A stretch of DNA of 64,000 bases from Agriotes lineatus (Eukaryota; Arthropoda; Insecta; Coleoptera; Elateridae): the NCBI GenBank assembly GCA_940337035.1, contig CALNHX010002990.1:62001-126000 (forward strand). Reading direction: 5' to 3'. Shown here in pieces: positions 47,521 to 57,759 of the stretch. The notes beneath the pieces are model-generated. The model saw only the letters and a list, made by a program, of their open reading frames with translations. It had not been told where the DNA came from and did not search any database. Within the stretch, counting starts at the first letter, position 1, and each line of letters begins with the position of its first letter. Both the position numbers and the translations under genes were made by a program.

Positions 47521-48603
47521 ATGCTTGACGTTTCTGTGGATATTCGTTGCCAGCTGATTTCATGTCAACCAAATTTAAAAAATATCGCTGATAATTTGAC
47601 AAAACAAGTGTTACTGTTATTATTGAAATATTTTGTAATTTGCAACGCAACATTCGAACACAATAAATGGGTGTCAGAACCAATAAATATTAAATGTAGA
47701 GTGCGACAAGGTTGCATTCTCTCACCAATTTTATTCCTGATTGCTGCTGATTGGGTTATGAAGAAAGTAACTGATAATAGAAAAGGACTAGCATGGAGGT
47801 CCGGAAAGGTTTTAGACGATTTAGAATTTGCCGATGACATATGCCTCATAACCGAAATACTTAATCACAAGCAACAAAAAATTAACAAACTTAAAGATAA
47901 AGCGGCTAAAATCGGAGTAAATAAACACTGGAAAAACGAAAATGATGAGAATTAACACGAAAAATATAGAAGAGATTAGGCTGGATGGAAAACCTATCGA
48001 GAATGAACCCGAATTCGTTTACCTAGGTAGTGTAAATTGATGATAGTGGAGGATGTCCAAAAGATATAGAGAGAAGAATAGGCAAAGCGCAAAATGCGTT
48101 CGGCAGATTGAAGAAAGTCTGGAACTCCAAAGAAATCTCTTTGTGAACAAAGATGCGCATCTTTGATATAAATGTTAAAAGTACCCTATTATATGCAAGT
48201 GAGACCTGGTCATTTAATACAAAAGAACTTGAACAAATATAAGTATTAATAAACAAGTGCCTCAGAAGAATTATAGGTGTATACTGGCCAAACAGAATCT
48301 CAAGCGAAGAATTGTGGCAGCGCACAAACCAGGAACCCATCGAGAAATATATTGCAAGAAGAAAATGGGGTTGGATAGGCCACACATTAAGGAAGCTGAA
48401 TACGGATATTACAAAAACAAGCACTGGACTTTTAATATTAAGGGAAGCGGAAACAAGGGAGACCGATAATAACTTGGAAAAGAAATATAACGACCAAGTG
48501 CGGGCTAATAAACAAATCGTGGAGTGAACTAAAAACCGTACCGCATAATAAGAGGCAGTGGAAAGGAATTATAGGAAGTGTGTGTGAAATTATAATACCA
48601 TAG
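47521..48603 (+). pseudogene. LINE ORF2 3' half (reverse transcriptase and C-terminal domain)
   Basis: Codes for the second half of a non-LTR retrotransposon polymerase, used for target-primed reverse transcription. Visible in order are VRQGCILSPILF (about 47700), LEFADDICLIT (RT active-site YADD-type box, about 47823), and after a frame change ERRIGKAQNAFGRLKKVWNS (about 48070-48130). Then come NKCLRRIIGVYWPNRISS and EELWQRTNQEPIEKYIARRK followed by WGWIGHTLRK (48308-48390). It finishes SELKTVPHNKRQWKG, ending at a stop at 48601-48603. Several frameshifts and stops and no 5' half indicate a 5'-truncated dead copy. The clade is uncertain. Confidence 0.88.
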
Positions 48604-48687
48604 ACCAAATAGACAACTCAACTCAACTTAACAGAAAAACAGAAAAAAAACGTGAAGGTGAGAGGATAGTGCAAGACTAGCGACCTT

Positions 48688-49147
48688 AGCTGCTTTCGAA
48701 TTGAGTGCAACTAGCACTGGTGCAATTGACTCTGGGGTGAATTACTCTGGGGTGAGTTGCTTTGTAATTCGAACAGACGTTAGGTTACTCTCGCGTAAAA
48801 TACATAACCTAACTAATTTGCTTTTGAAATGAACGTTTAAAATAAGGGCGGTATATACAGACTGCGCTCAAAATAGATTTCAAGAACTTAATTCGTAGTT
48901 AATTCTGTTTAATTACAGTAAATTGATACTCGGATTCATCCAAAAGACGTTTAAATCTGACAGCTGATTCTAAACAACACAACAGCGCATGCCAGGGCTT
49001 GTTGCCCCGCAAATTTTCATGGGGCTTAAGGGGGCAGGGGAAGGAAGACTAGCGTTAGTTACTCCAAAAATTATGTTGTAATTCGAACGCGAGGTAACTT
49101 GCTCTGGTGCACTCCAGAGTACTCTAATGTGTAATGCGAAAGCAGCT
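48688..49147. mobile_element. 460-bp MITE with AGCTGCTTTCG ends
   Basis: AGCTGCTTTCGAATT (48698) recurs inverted as ATGCGAAAGCAGCT (49146). Subterminal GTAATTCGAAC (48771) is inverted near 49078-49090, and several CTCTGG(G/T)G(T/C) strings (ACTCTGGGGTGA and CTCCAGAG) lie on both sides. Non-coding; superfamily unknown. Confidence 0.7.
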
Positions 49148-49170
49148 CTTGTATCGAGAAATTAAGAAAA

Positions 49171-49660
49171 ACTGATCCTCACCGGGCTGTGGAAATTCAA
49201 ACGTATGAATATGTTGGTGGCACTGTAAGCCTATGTCATATAAGGTCACTATATCAATAAGGTACCGCCATTAGTGATTTTTTATATCTATCCTTGTCAC
49301 ACAATTTTCTCCAACTGGGGATAAAAACACATAACCTAACAGATTCCTCACTTTACAAGTGCCATTACACCAAAAAGAAAATCCCCAAAAACTAGTGTCC
49401 TCCCTCTTGCACTTGGGAAATTTGTATTTGTTATCCTTATCTCACAATTTTCTCACATTCAAGAGAGGAATGGAATGGCGGTACCTTATTGATATAGTGA
49501 CCTTAATGTCATATACGAGGTTAGCAGGTTAGGTTTTCAGTCAGTTATGACACAAATTAACGCAAAACCTAACCTGCTAACCTCGAATTTGACATAGACT
49601 TACAGTGCCACCAACATATTATTCATACGTTTGAATTTCGACAGCCCGCTGAGGATCAGT
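49171..49660. mobile_element. Foldback MITE, family C, interrupted by a second MITE
   Basis: ACTGATCCTCACCGGGCTGT (49171) pairs with ACAGCCCGCTGAGGATCAGT (49660). Inner arms include ATGTTGGTGGCACTGTAAGC and CCTAACCTGCTAACCTCG, shared with 37527-37708. The left arm is broken at 49240 by the 265-bp element described next. Confidence 0.9.
49233..49513. mobile_element. 265-bp nested MITE with 8-bp target duplication
   Basis: Element 49241-49505 has perfect inverted ends of about 31 bp starting TAAGGTCACTATATCAATAA and is flanked by ATGTCATA at 49233-49240 and 49506-49513. An 8-bp duplication indicates hAT-superfamily transposition. Removing the element and one duplication restores the arm of the outer family C palindrome, which orders the two insertions. 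Confidence 0.95.
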
Positions 49661-50269
49661 TTTTTTTTTTGGATCTCGCGATACTATTAACCCTGATACA
49701 GAAGCTACAGAAACGTCACAGGACGTACTATGCTCCCTATGGAGCTACAGGATTAAGTAATGCAAATATTTTGTAATTTGATTTACCAAAAAATATGTGG
49801 TATTATTTCCTTAATTGTTTTCAGTATAAATTTATTTTATATTTCTCTTTTTTTGTTTTTCTGAGAGTGTGTATACGAATACATATTATGCATGCAAAAG
49901 TCTTTTAGTGTAAGTACTTCAGAAACAAATACCACGCTAATACTGTATATTTGTGTTTTGAACATAATATGTTGTACACATTTAAAATTAGAGACAATAA
50001 ATAAACAAACATTATATAGTAAAAACTTTATTAAGAGTGTAAAATGCCTTTTCATGCAGAAAAACTTTTATACCATTTTTAAATATCGTGTACTGTATTG
50101 CTTTAAATGATGAGGTAATCTATTAAACATACCAACAGGAATAAATGAGCGATTTCTGTATCTTTCATTGTAATGTAGGTTAATCACATACTCTTTGCAG
50201 TTTTGTAACCGTGATACAGGTTTAGTCTATCAAATAAGTTGTATTTTTAAATACAAAGCAACTGCATCT

Positions 50270-50760
50270 ACGGGGTGTTCAACAACTGGAGGACCAAAAT
50301 GAAATGTCATGTAAAATCGAAATTCTAACCATAAAACAAAGAATAACGTTTTCCCATATCGGGCTTCGTTACCAAGATATTTCAATTTTAAACAAAAACA
50401 TAGCAACCATGGTAATAAAAAATTTGACAGTTTAAAATGCAGTTTACTAATGAAGAGTATGCAGATATAATTTATGTTTATGGACATTATGATGGGAACG
50501 CTAGAGATATGGTAAATACAATGCAAGATTTTCCAACATGCCAACCTTCTCGTCGTATCCATATTGAAGACTTCGTGAGAAGTTAGAATGGAATTAGTGA
50601 TCGTCGTAGTGGAGGTCCAGTTCAAAACTCCACTGTTGCTCAAGAAATTTCCGTTATTGATGCAGTGCTGGATGAACCAGCGATCAATACAAGAATTTTT
50701 GGACAGTTACAATTGTCCCTAACTTTGTTTGGAAATAATTAATCGGGAAGCTTTACATCG
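50270..50760 (+). pseudogene. Mariner-like transposase N-terminal fragment
   Basis: ATG at 50438 opens MQFTNEEYADIIYVYGHYDG followed by NARDMVNTMQDFPTCQPS, the insect mariner-associated helix-turn-helix domain (Pfam DUF4817-type pattern x-T-x-E-E-Y-x-x-x-h-x-x-Y-G-x-x-x-G-N). After an in-frame stop (50584) the frame continues NGISDRRSGGPVQNSTVAQE and VLDEPAINTRIFGQLQLS. Upstream GGGTGTTCAACAACTGGAGG (50273) looks like a transposon end. There is no catalytic domain. A second end-like string, ACAGTGTGTCCCAAATTGG, is at 50793. Confidence 0.78.
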
Positions 50761-51164
50761 TTACCACTATCACTGGCAGGCCGGCGACAAAGTACAGTGT
50801 GTCCCAAATTGGACACTTTTGATAGGAAACATTCATTTCTAGAGATAGTAAAAAAGTAACTTACGTGTTACGGGCTCGTTTTGTGTGTAAAAATAAATGG
50901 CGAAAACCGCATATCGATATCTTGATCTCTTTAAAAGATACAAGGTGATTTTCAACTTGGTGCATTTTCGACTCACCCCCGTAACTTGCATATTTGTGAG
51001 TATTTTGTGTTTCTGCAAAAACATTCTTATGGCACTTTTTAAAAAGGAATCGAATGTTATGCTTAGTGTTTTTGTAAAACAAATGGCGGGGAAGCTGTGA
51101 CAAACTTTTATTTTTACTTATGGTAAATAAGTTTGTCACCTGAAGGTGAAAATAGGAGATGACT

Positions 51165-51412
51165 CACGGGACGGGAAGGGACTGAACGGGAAGGGAACGG
51201 GGCGGGACTGCACGGGACGGGATGCGAAGAGACGGGGCGGGAAGGGAAGAGATGGGAGGGGAGCGGAGGGAACGAAGCGGGAAGAAACGGGACGGGACGA
51301 GAAGAAACGGGACGGGACGGTAAGGAATGGGATGGGAAGGGAGGGAACGAAGCGGGACGGGACGGGAACGACGAAAGGGACTGGGACGGGATGGGATGGG
51401 ATGGGATGACAG
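51165..51412. repeat. Purine-rich GGGAC minisatellite
   Basis: About 250 bp of degenerate GGGACGGGA / GGGAAGGGA / GGGATGGGA units, almost free of pyrimidines on the plus strand. The 87-codon frame across it is a low-complexity artefact. It could form triplex or G-rich structures. Confidence 0.95.
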
Positions 51413-51601
51413 GAAATAATTAAGTCAATATTTAATACACAAATAACGAACCTCGCGCGTACGAAGTCGCGGGTAACAGCTAGTAGTACATATGTAGTAA
51501 AGGCCAGTTCGGGAATCGTGGTGTCTCGTCTCGGTCTCAGTTTTATCCGTCCGAATATAACAATTTGATCCTAATGTGTAACAACTTGTTACTCCATAAG
51601 A

Positions 51602-52465
51602 CAGCGGTTTTCAACCATATTTATTGACGCATCCCTTAGCATATTAGCTGTTTCTCAAGTACCCCTGAACACTATTGTATGCATAGTATTAGTATAAGTT
51701 TTTTTGTATGTATGTATGTATTATCGATAACCTAATTTTACCTGGCGGTGTAAAGGCTGGTGCTTTATGCGATTGCATCTGGCGGTACAATACTCAACTT
51801 GCCCCGGATTCGGGATACAAAGTTGGAGCGCGCCTTTTGTACTTGCGCAGCGACCATTATGTAAGGTGTGACGTGTTGACCTTGTTACTCTATCTCTTAG
51901 CTTTATTATTACAAAATATAAAATCATTAATGGTTGAGGGAGTATTTTACAAACACTACAAAGAAAGACAAAGAATGGCTATTCTATTTATATTTTTAGT
52001 GATTTAAATCACAAAAATACCAACAATACTCGTTTATAAACAAACAAAAAACACAATAAAAAATATTTATAGAAAATATATGGATAATAGTACTAAATTT
52101 AATTAGATGCTTGTCAAGGAAATATTTTCTACCAATAGAAGACTTACTTAAGATTTAAAAAAAATGTATATTGCTTTATGGTGTTGCAATTGGCAACCCA
52201 TAATGTATTTGTTTTATAAAAAACTATTGGTTTTGGGAAAAAATTAAAACGACCTAAAACATTTTCAAAAAGGGTTTTCCAATACATTTTTTAACCAAAT
52301 TTTTGTCCGTTCAGAATTTGTAATCAAAACATTTATACGAGTTGCTAATTTTAATCTCTTAAAGCCGTACGTAAAAATTAAAAACTATTTCATAAATTGC
52401 CAATTTTCATTAGAATATCCTTTCCCAATTTACAGTGAAATGATATAAACCTCATTTTAACGTGT
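51602..52465. mobile_element. Dispersed repeat family B, copy 2
   Basis: Inverted partner of 35680-36952. Begins CAGCGGTTTTCAACC (51602), a hAT-like end, then CAAGTACCCCTGAACACTAT, GGTGCTTTATGCGATTGCAT, and ends with AAATGATATAAACCTCATTT near 52438-52457. Short frames inside are meaningless. No target duplication was read. Confidence 0.82.
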
Positions 52466-52496
52466 ACAATGCATCATTTCCGACTCATATCAAAAT

Positions 52497-52971
52497 TTGG
52501 GGCAATCACGTGAATTTAGGAATATAAAAACTGTCAAAATGCTATATTATACAATAGTAAGACCAAAATTGGAGTACGCATCAACGATCTGGTATCCAAA
52601 TAATATAGGAGAAATTAAAGAAATTGAAAAAATACAAAATAAATTCCTTAAGATACCTTTATTACAAAAAATATCAAAGATATCCAGATTATCATTTTAT
52701 TAGATCAACAAATCTGCGCCAAGAGTTTGAAATTCAGAGCCTCAGTATCCGTAGAAATATCTCGCTTTTACAGTTTGGTTTTAAAATTTGGAATAATTTA
52801 CTTTGCGATAGTTATTTATTATCATTGTTTAAAATACGCCTACCACCAAAAAATACCACAGCCATGGCCATGTTTCACGTTCCAACTGTTGAGTTCACAT
52901 TTAGAATTCCAATTTTAGTGATGTTTCGACTTCTAAATGAAATATGCTTGTTAAACGACATTGACTTGTAA
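52497..52971 (+). pseudogene. LINE ORF2 C-terminal fragment (jockey/CR1-like)
   Basis: The first frame reads SREFRNIKTVKMLYYTIVRP followed by KLEYASTIWYP, matching the post-RT segment L-K-x-L-Y-x-x-x-V-R-P-x-L-E-Y-x-S-x-x-W. A frameshift near 52690 continues into RSTNLRQEFEIQSLSIRRNI and FGFKIWNNLLCDSYLLSLFK, the usual C-terminal tail. The RT active site is absent. It differs in family from the 47.5-48.6 kb LINE. Confidence 0.8.
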
Positions 52972-53059
52972 TCTGTATGATCTGCATATTAAATAATTAA
53001 TGCATGTTACTATTTAATAGTTAGTTTTTTGTGCTCTAACTGCATTAATACATAAAATA

Positions 53060-53345
53060 TACGAGCCCTGTCCCATCTCAATTGGCCCACCAATATTTTT
53101 CTTTATAAATAACATCATGCTAATTCACGATGAATTTAATTTAAATGTTTATTTTTATTATCATAAAAAACACCATTTTAAACAATGTAAAACATTTTAT
53201 TGCAATATTTAACTTTAAATTACATATAAGTTGTCAAAAGCAAGGAAAACATACAAAATCCAAAAATCTTTACCACTGTGCGACGTCACCTTAATTTTTA
53301 ATTACAGCTTGAATTCTTTTGGGTAACGTACTAATAGTACATTTT
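53060..53345 (-). mobile_element. Tc1-like element 3' end
   Basis: On the minus strand the frame ISTLPKRIQAVIKN, then a stop, then GDVAQW resembles the C-terminus of Tc1-type transposases (pattern S-M-P-x-R-x-x-A-V-I-x-x-K-G-G-x-T-x-Y). About 200 bp further the sequence ends in TGGGCCAATTGAGATGGGAC and AGGGCTCGTA, a plausible terminal repeat. The other end was not found, so it is a truncated copy. Confidence 0.5.
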
Positions 53346-53349
53346 ATTT

Positions 53350-54165
53350 GTATTGTTTGAGGCTTTCGCGGTTACTCGAATTATTCTCCTTAGCATAGAA
53401 TTTCGGCTTAGACCGCGTAGTATTTGTATATGAACACCCAGCATTTTCTGGCTTAATGTGCAAGGCGTCACGTCAATAAATTGTAGGCGAAAGCCCAAAA
53501 TAAAGGTAGAAGAATAAGATGGGTAAAACGTTTCAAATTTAAAAAGGTGTAGTATTTGCTGGTTTTCCTTGAAGAGTGAAGAGCAAACCGGCGCGTAAAG
53601 TATCAGTAAGAAATATTTCTCACCAATTATAGGTTACGGATTGATATAACACAACGGGACGATGCCTGCAGCTTTTAACACGAACAACAAAGGCGGGGCT
53701 TATTCATGTAGTAGGAATATCACCATTTTGATGCACTTGGCAGTGTTTTATTCACTTGGTATAATTTGCATGATGCAAAGCACGGCCGACGGATATCGTA
53801 GATTGAATTGAGTAAATTGATGGGAAATAGATAAATTTTCTACTCATTACAGATGGGACTTGTTTTTGAGATTTTACAGGGCTTCATCATGGTGGGACAA
53901 GAACATGGCTGATTCACCAAGGTTGGGTTTTCGAAATGTACGCAGCGCTGGATACTTTTACGACGGTTTTAAAAGAAGAAGCGCTATAAATTGAGGCATC
54001 GTCCCACGACGTTCGAAATGTTTGATAATTCGAGCCCGCAAAGCGAGTTGGGAAAATGAGTTTACAAGGAGCTGGGGCTGAAGAAACGCGGAGCTGTTTA
54101 CAAATACCGCGTCTGTTCACTGGAACAACCAGCCTACAAACGCGTCATTATAATATTATTATTGC
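53350..54165. other. Intergenic DNA, no gene seen
   Basis: Nothing recognised on either strand. Confidence 0.4.
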
Positions 54166-54870
54166 ACGTTCGTAAAATGCAAACAATGACCGTCCATTAA
54201 TCTATGTATTTATTTAATTACATTGCCGGTGCTTAATTGTTTGATAAATTAATTAATTGGCCAGTTTAAGTGCAGTTGCTTCACGGTTAGATGCAAATGC
54301 GGTCTATTATTTACATTACAGGTCTCATTGCTTCTACAAGCGCGTAGGAGCGAATAAATAATAGCGGTCGTGGGCGGAATGCCCACTACGAAAGGCTGAC
54401 ATATTTATACAACGTGCCGATTAGCGACTGACGTCACCGAGTCGCTAATGGAACCGTCCACGCGGGGTGGCTTCCATCGCCATCGCCCCGTCGGTATTAA
54501 TAACCGGCAGCCTTCCTTCCGACTGCCGAAACCGAAATCAAACTGTTTCATTTCATACCTATTAAAACTCGCCTTATTGCCCTACCGCTTTATACTTTGC
54601 TAATTTCGCGGAAAATAAACATCGGACCGCTGCGAAAGGACGCACTTGTACTTCGCACGGTCATTAAGTACAGGAATCTTTCATTTGTAGTACAATTACT
54701 TACCGATTACAACCCCGCCCTGTTGAAGGAGAGGCGAAGCCGGCACGAGAACAGGATTGTGACATCGGCGTGGGTTTCGAAAGTACTTTTCGCATCGATT
54801 CTATAATTAATTTTAGTCCTAGCGAGTTACCGCGCATCACCTTCAAATTTACTCTGCCCCATCTTAATTT
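54166..54870. promoter_or_regulatory. Candidate regulatory element (non-repeat, site-rich)
   Basis: Unlike its neighbours this stretch has no TE signature and moderate GC. It contains an octamer-like ATGCAAAT (54292), TTAATTAATTGG (54249), TGACGTCA (54429) inside an inverted TTAGCGACT / AGTCGCTAA pair, and CCGTCGGTATTAATAACCGG. Clustered homeodomain/POU/CRE-like sites in unique DNA are compatible with an enhancer or conserved non-coding element. Conservation cannot be tested here. Confidence 0.3.
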
Positions 54871-55049
54871 TTTAATGACTTTGTTAATTAAGGTTTAATG
54901 CATTCCTCCATACCCTGGACGTTTGATTTAAGATATCAAATTCCCATAATTGGTAGAAAAGAGTGTTAATATGTTGCCATACATGTAGAGATAGGGAAAC
55001 GTTCTGGTGTCTCACCATGGATACGAGTAATCAGAGGATTCTTGCAAGT

Positions 55050-55400
55050 CCAAAAAAGGATTAAGGCATGCGCTTTCAAACTGGCGGCCCAGAAGTAGGA
55101 CCCTTCTTTTTTGTTCAGCATGATTCTTTCACAGTAGGACATACGCCTCCTACCCTAGTTTCTTCAATTTGGTTCTATGCTCTGCACAAGTGCCGTTTTT
55201 ATCCATCTTCTAGCAATTTTCTTAATACATATTGTCGTACCATCAATTTATCGGACGCCATACAGTTTCTTTCCAGTCTTCGGTTTCCATTTAGTTGTTT
55301 TCTTTGTCCATCTTTCACCAGCCATTCTAGCAACATAACCCGTCCATCGCCACTTCCTTCTTGATACCACTTTCGCCACATCCATTATCTTGGCTTTCTA
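55050..55400 (-). pseudogene. LINE 3' end (endonuclease-RT type), antisense
   Basis: Minus-strand frames read VVSRRKWRWTGYVARMAG and ERWTKKTTKWKPKTGKK, then IARRWIKTALVQSIEPN. These match the C-terminus of RTE-like LINE polyproteins (pattern R-K-W-x-W-x-G-H-V-A-R-M, K-V-x-x-W-x-P, G-R-P-x-x-R-W, W-x-x-x-A-Q-D-R). A frame shift and stops show decay. The plus-strand 98-codon frame here is its shadow. Confidence 0.68.
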
Positions 55401-55514
55401 TCGAATCCATGCGATTGGGTTTTTATTTTTCAAGGAAGTGTTTGGTATAGCCCTTTCCATGACGCTGTGTTACTTGTAATTTGTAAATTTTTTCTCGGTA
55501 AATACTCAGAAATA

Positions 55515-55763
55515 CCCAGATCGATGTCTGGCGGGAGGTCTACCCAGTCGCTTTAAATAATTGGGGACCTGCGTTCGAAAGAATAAGGGGTAATAATGCG
55601 GTTGTCTAATGCGTGATGCTCACCACATCACCACGTGTCATGAATTTGACACGCGATAGCCGAGTGTGAGAGCGAGGATACGGAAGCTCTGACCTTTCGC
55701 CTTGCAGGCCAAGCTCCTTCATGGGGTGTTAGTCCCTCACCATTATTATTATTATTATTATTA
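55515..55763 (+). mobile_element. Truncated tRNA-SINE relative with (ATT)n tail
   Basis: CAGTCGCTTTAAATAATTGG (55548) and the neighbouring CACCACATCACCACGTGTCA match the body of the SINE at 34053-34365. The tRNA head is missing or strongly altered. It ends in (ATT)7 at 55742-55763. It is the same repeat class with a different 3' end. Confidence 0.7.
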
Positions 55764-55885
55764 AATACTCATGATTCTTCTCTATATATCAGCACTACAA
55801 CGCATTGTTCGACCTTTTGACGACTGTAATGTTTCTATTTTTATTTCTTAATATATGACTTATATCGTTTGTCCCAAGCATATAC

Positions 55886-56425
55886 TATTATTATTATTAT
55901 TATTATTATATCGTATTGATTGTGCTAGGAATCCTAGTGTCAAGAGTTTTGAGGTTGCGCTAGCGCATCTGGCTTAACTTGACAACTGCCACCGAAATGA
56001 CAACCAGACCCAGCGGCTTAGTATTCTCTCCGAGGCACGGGTAGCTGCGATTTGACTACGATTATATACGTCCAATACCCATCCATGTGACGACCGCATT
56101 GTCATGTGTTAGCCATATTAATTTTGTTTTTTTACGTATTTATGGCAACTGGGAGCGGGCTGCTATAGGGAGTTTGCGTCCCTCTTCATCTAAGAGCAGG
56201 AATTATAGGATGGGTGAGATAAAGGAGGGGTGGAGAATGGAAGAGTGGCCATGAAAGGTGGAGAAGTACTGCCCGGGCATTCGCCTCAGAAAAAGTACTC
56301 TGTTGACTTAGGAAAACCACCTAAAAACCTGAATCAGAGCAGAGCAGACAGCCAGGGGAATCGAACCCGCGACCTCCCAAATGCTAAGCAGACGTGCTAA
56401 CTACTACTCTAAAAAGCTCGGTGCG
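55886..56425 (-). mobile_element. tRNA-derived SINE, third family, with (AAT)n tail
   Basis: On the minus strand the head at about 56420-56350 reads TAGAGTAGTAGTTAGCACG and CGGGTTCGATTCCCCTGGC, an A-box-like and a canonical B-box sequence. The body includes TTTTCCTAAGTCAACAGAGT and CCTATAATTCCTGCTC. The (AAT)n tail on that strand is the plus-strand (ATT)n at 55886-55909. Its length of about 530 bp makes it a long SINE. No target duplication was identified. Confidence 0.75.
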
Positions 56426-56471
56426 CAGTTTTCTAGCGATTCGAGGATATTTAAAGAATCAGTGGCTTATT

Positions 56472-57090
56472 CGTGATGTGAGCTTGAAAAGTTTCATGAA
56501 AAGTTTCAGTGAAAAGTTTCAAATTTTATGAAACTTTTCAAATTTATAAGTTTCACATTTCAAGAATTTTCAAAAGTTTCGTAAGTTTCAAAAGTTTCTT
56601 TTAAGTTTCAAGTCGGTATTACAGATTGCTAGTGAAGTCAAAACAAAGCAACCTAAAATACATGAAATTGATGATGATGCAGAAGAACTTAGATTTACAG
56701 ACTTAGAAGACTCGGATGCTTCTCTATCTCAAGATGAGGAATTAATGAAAGACCACATATTAAATATGGCAGAAGTTAGTACTGACGAGGTGACAACTGA
56801 TGACTATGGTGACACTGAATTAGAAAATAATGAATAAAAATAGGTTTAAATAGTAAATACTAATTTTACTTATATATGCTATTTTTAAAAACTGTCTTAT
56901 AATTTTATAAGTTGTAACCCCTTTTAAGTAAAATTAATGTTCTGTTTAAATATTATATATTGGTATTACTGTATTAGATACTTTAAAATGCTGAAAGCTA
57001 CTAAAATGTACAGTTTCAAAGGTTTCATAAGTTTCAAGGTTTTCATGAAACTTTTCAAAATTATAAGTTTTATGAAACTTAAACATCACT
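56472..57090 (+). mobile_element. hAT-like element with TGAAAC arrays and coding remnant
   Basis: Ends CGTGATGTGAGCTTGAAAAG (56472) and, inverted, AAACATCAC (57089). GTTTCA/TGAAAC motifs fill 56488-56613 and 57009-57085. CTTATT borders both ends, compatible with a decayed 8-bp target duplication. Between the arrays, from 56622, an acidic frame (EVKTKQPKIHEIDDDAEELR, then LEDSDASLSQDEELMKD) runs to a stop at 56835. It may be the last exon of a protein, preceded by GTATTACAG, which could be an acceptor. The tail is unrecognised. Confidence 0.6.
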
Positions 57091-57109
57091 ACTTATTATA
57101 ATCAAATGC

Positions 57110-57330
57110 CAAGTGTAGGTCTGTATTTGTATTCATGCGTTTTTGCGATAAAATTATTAATATTTCATATTGTTTGTATATGATCCCCAGTACTATAATT
57201 TATTTGAAAACCCGCCCACTCCGATGGTTGGTAAAAATTGAGCCGATTCGTTAATCTGTTTGTTATTTTCTTTGTTAGTAATTTGCAGAGTTGACATAGC
57301 AGGAATATAGGTCTACGGCTATAATAAGTA
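57110..57330 (-). pseudogene. LINE reverse-transcriptase N-terminal core fragment
   Basis: On the minus strand the open frame reads YSRRPIFLLCQLCKLLTKKI followed by TNRLTNRLNFYQPSEWAGFQ and INYSTGDHIQTI. This is the NYRPISLLS...KLFTKIITNRL...FYQPxEQAGFRxGxSTxDHI segment of non-LTR RT motifs 1-2. It is well preserved for about 50 residues and then meets a stop. The flanks are not coding, so it is a short internal fragment or a badly decayed copy. Confidence 0.85.
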
Positions 57331-57334
57331 CAAG

Positions 57335-57755
57335 TACGTACACTTGACCCTTCCTAGCTGCCGTAACATTACTTTGCCCCCTTATGGCGTTACCCTCGCC
57401 TACTTTGTATAAATTTGGCGTTTTTGTGGACACTCTTGTTATAGCTGTAAGACATTTTGCCTATCGCATCAGTCCGAAGAAAAAATAATAACTCTTCAAG
57501 TATTTACTCGTAGGTGCAAGCGCAAACGGTTATTTCCTATCGTGCAATTCCAAAATCGCCATTTAATTATAGATATTAACGATACAATTTTGATTATGAG
57601 CATCTTAACAAAGCGAGTTTGATTGCCAAAACGAGGCGGTGAGCCGAATTTTGTGCCAATCAAACGAGTCTCCTTACGTGTCATATGTAAACTTGTATTG
57701 TTCAATATTTTATCTTCATCAATAAATTGTTCAATGTATTTTTGATAGAAAAAAA
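57335..57755. other. Intergenic DNA
   Basis: Upstream remnant of the antisense LINE may extend to about 57400 but is too decayed to call. The rest is unrecognised. Confidence 0.35.
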
Positions 57756-57759
57756 ATGT

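Noticed and set aside
51146..51409. Gly/Arg/Asp-rich 87-codon protein
   Set aside because: Translation of a GGGAC minisatellite.
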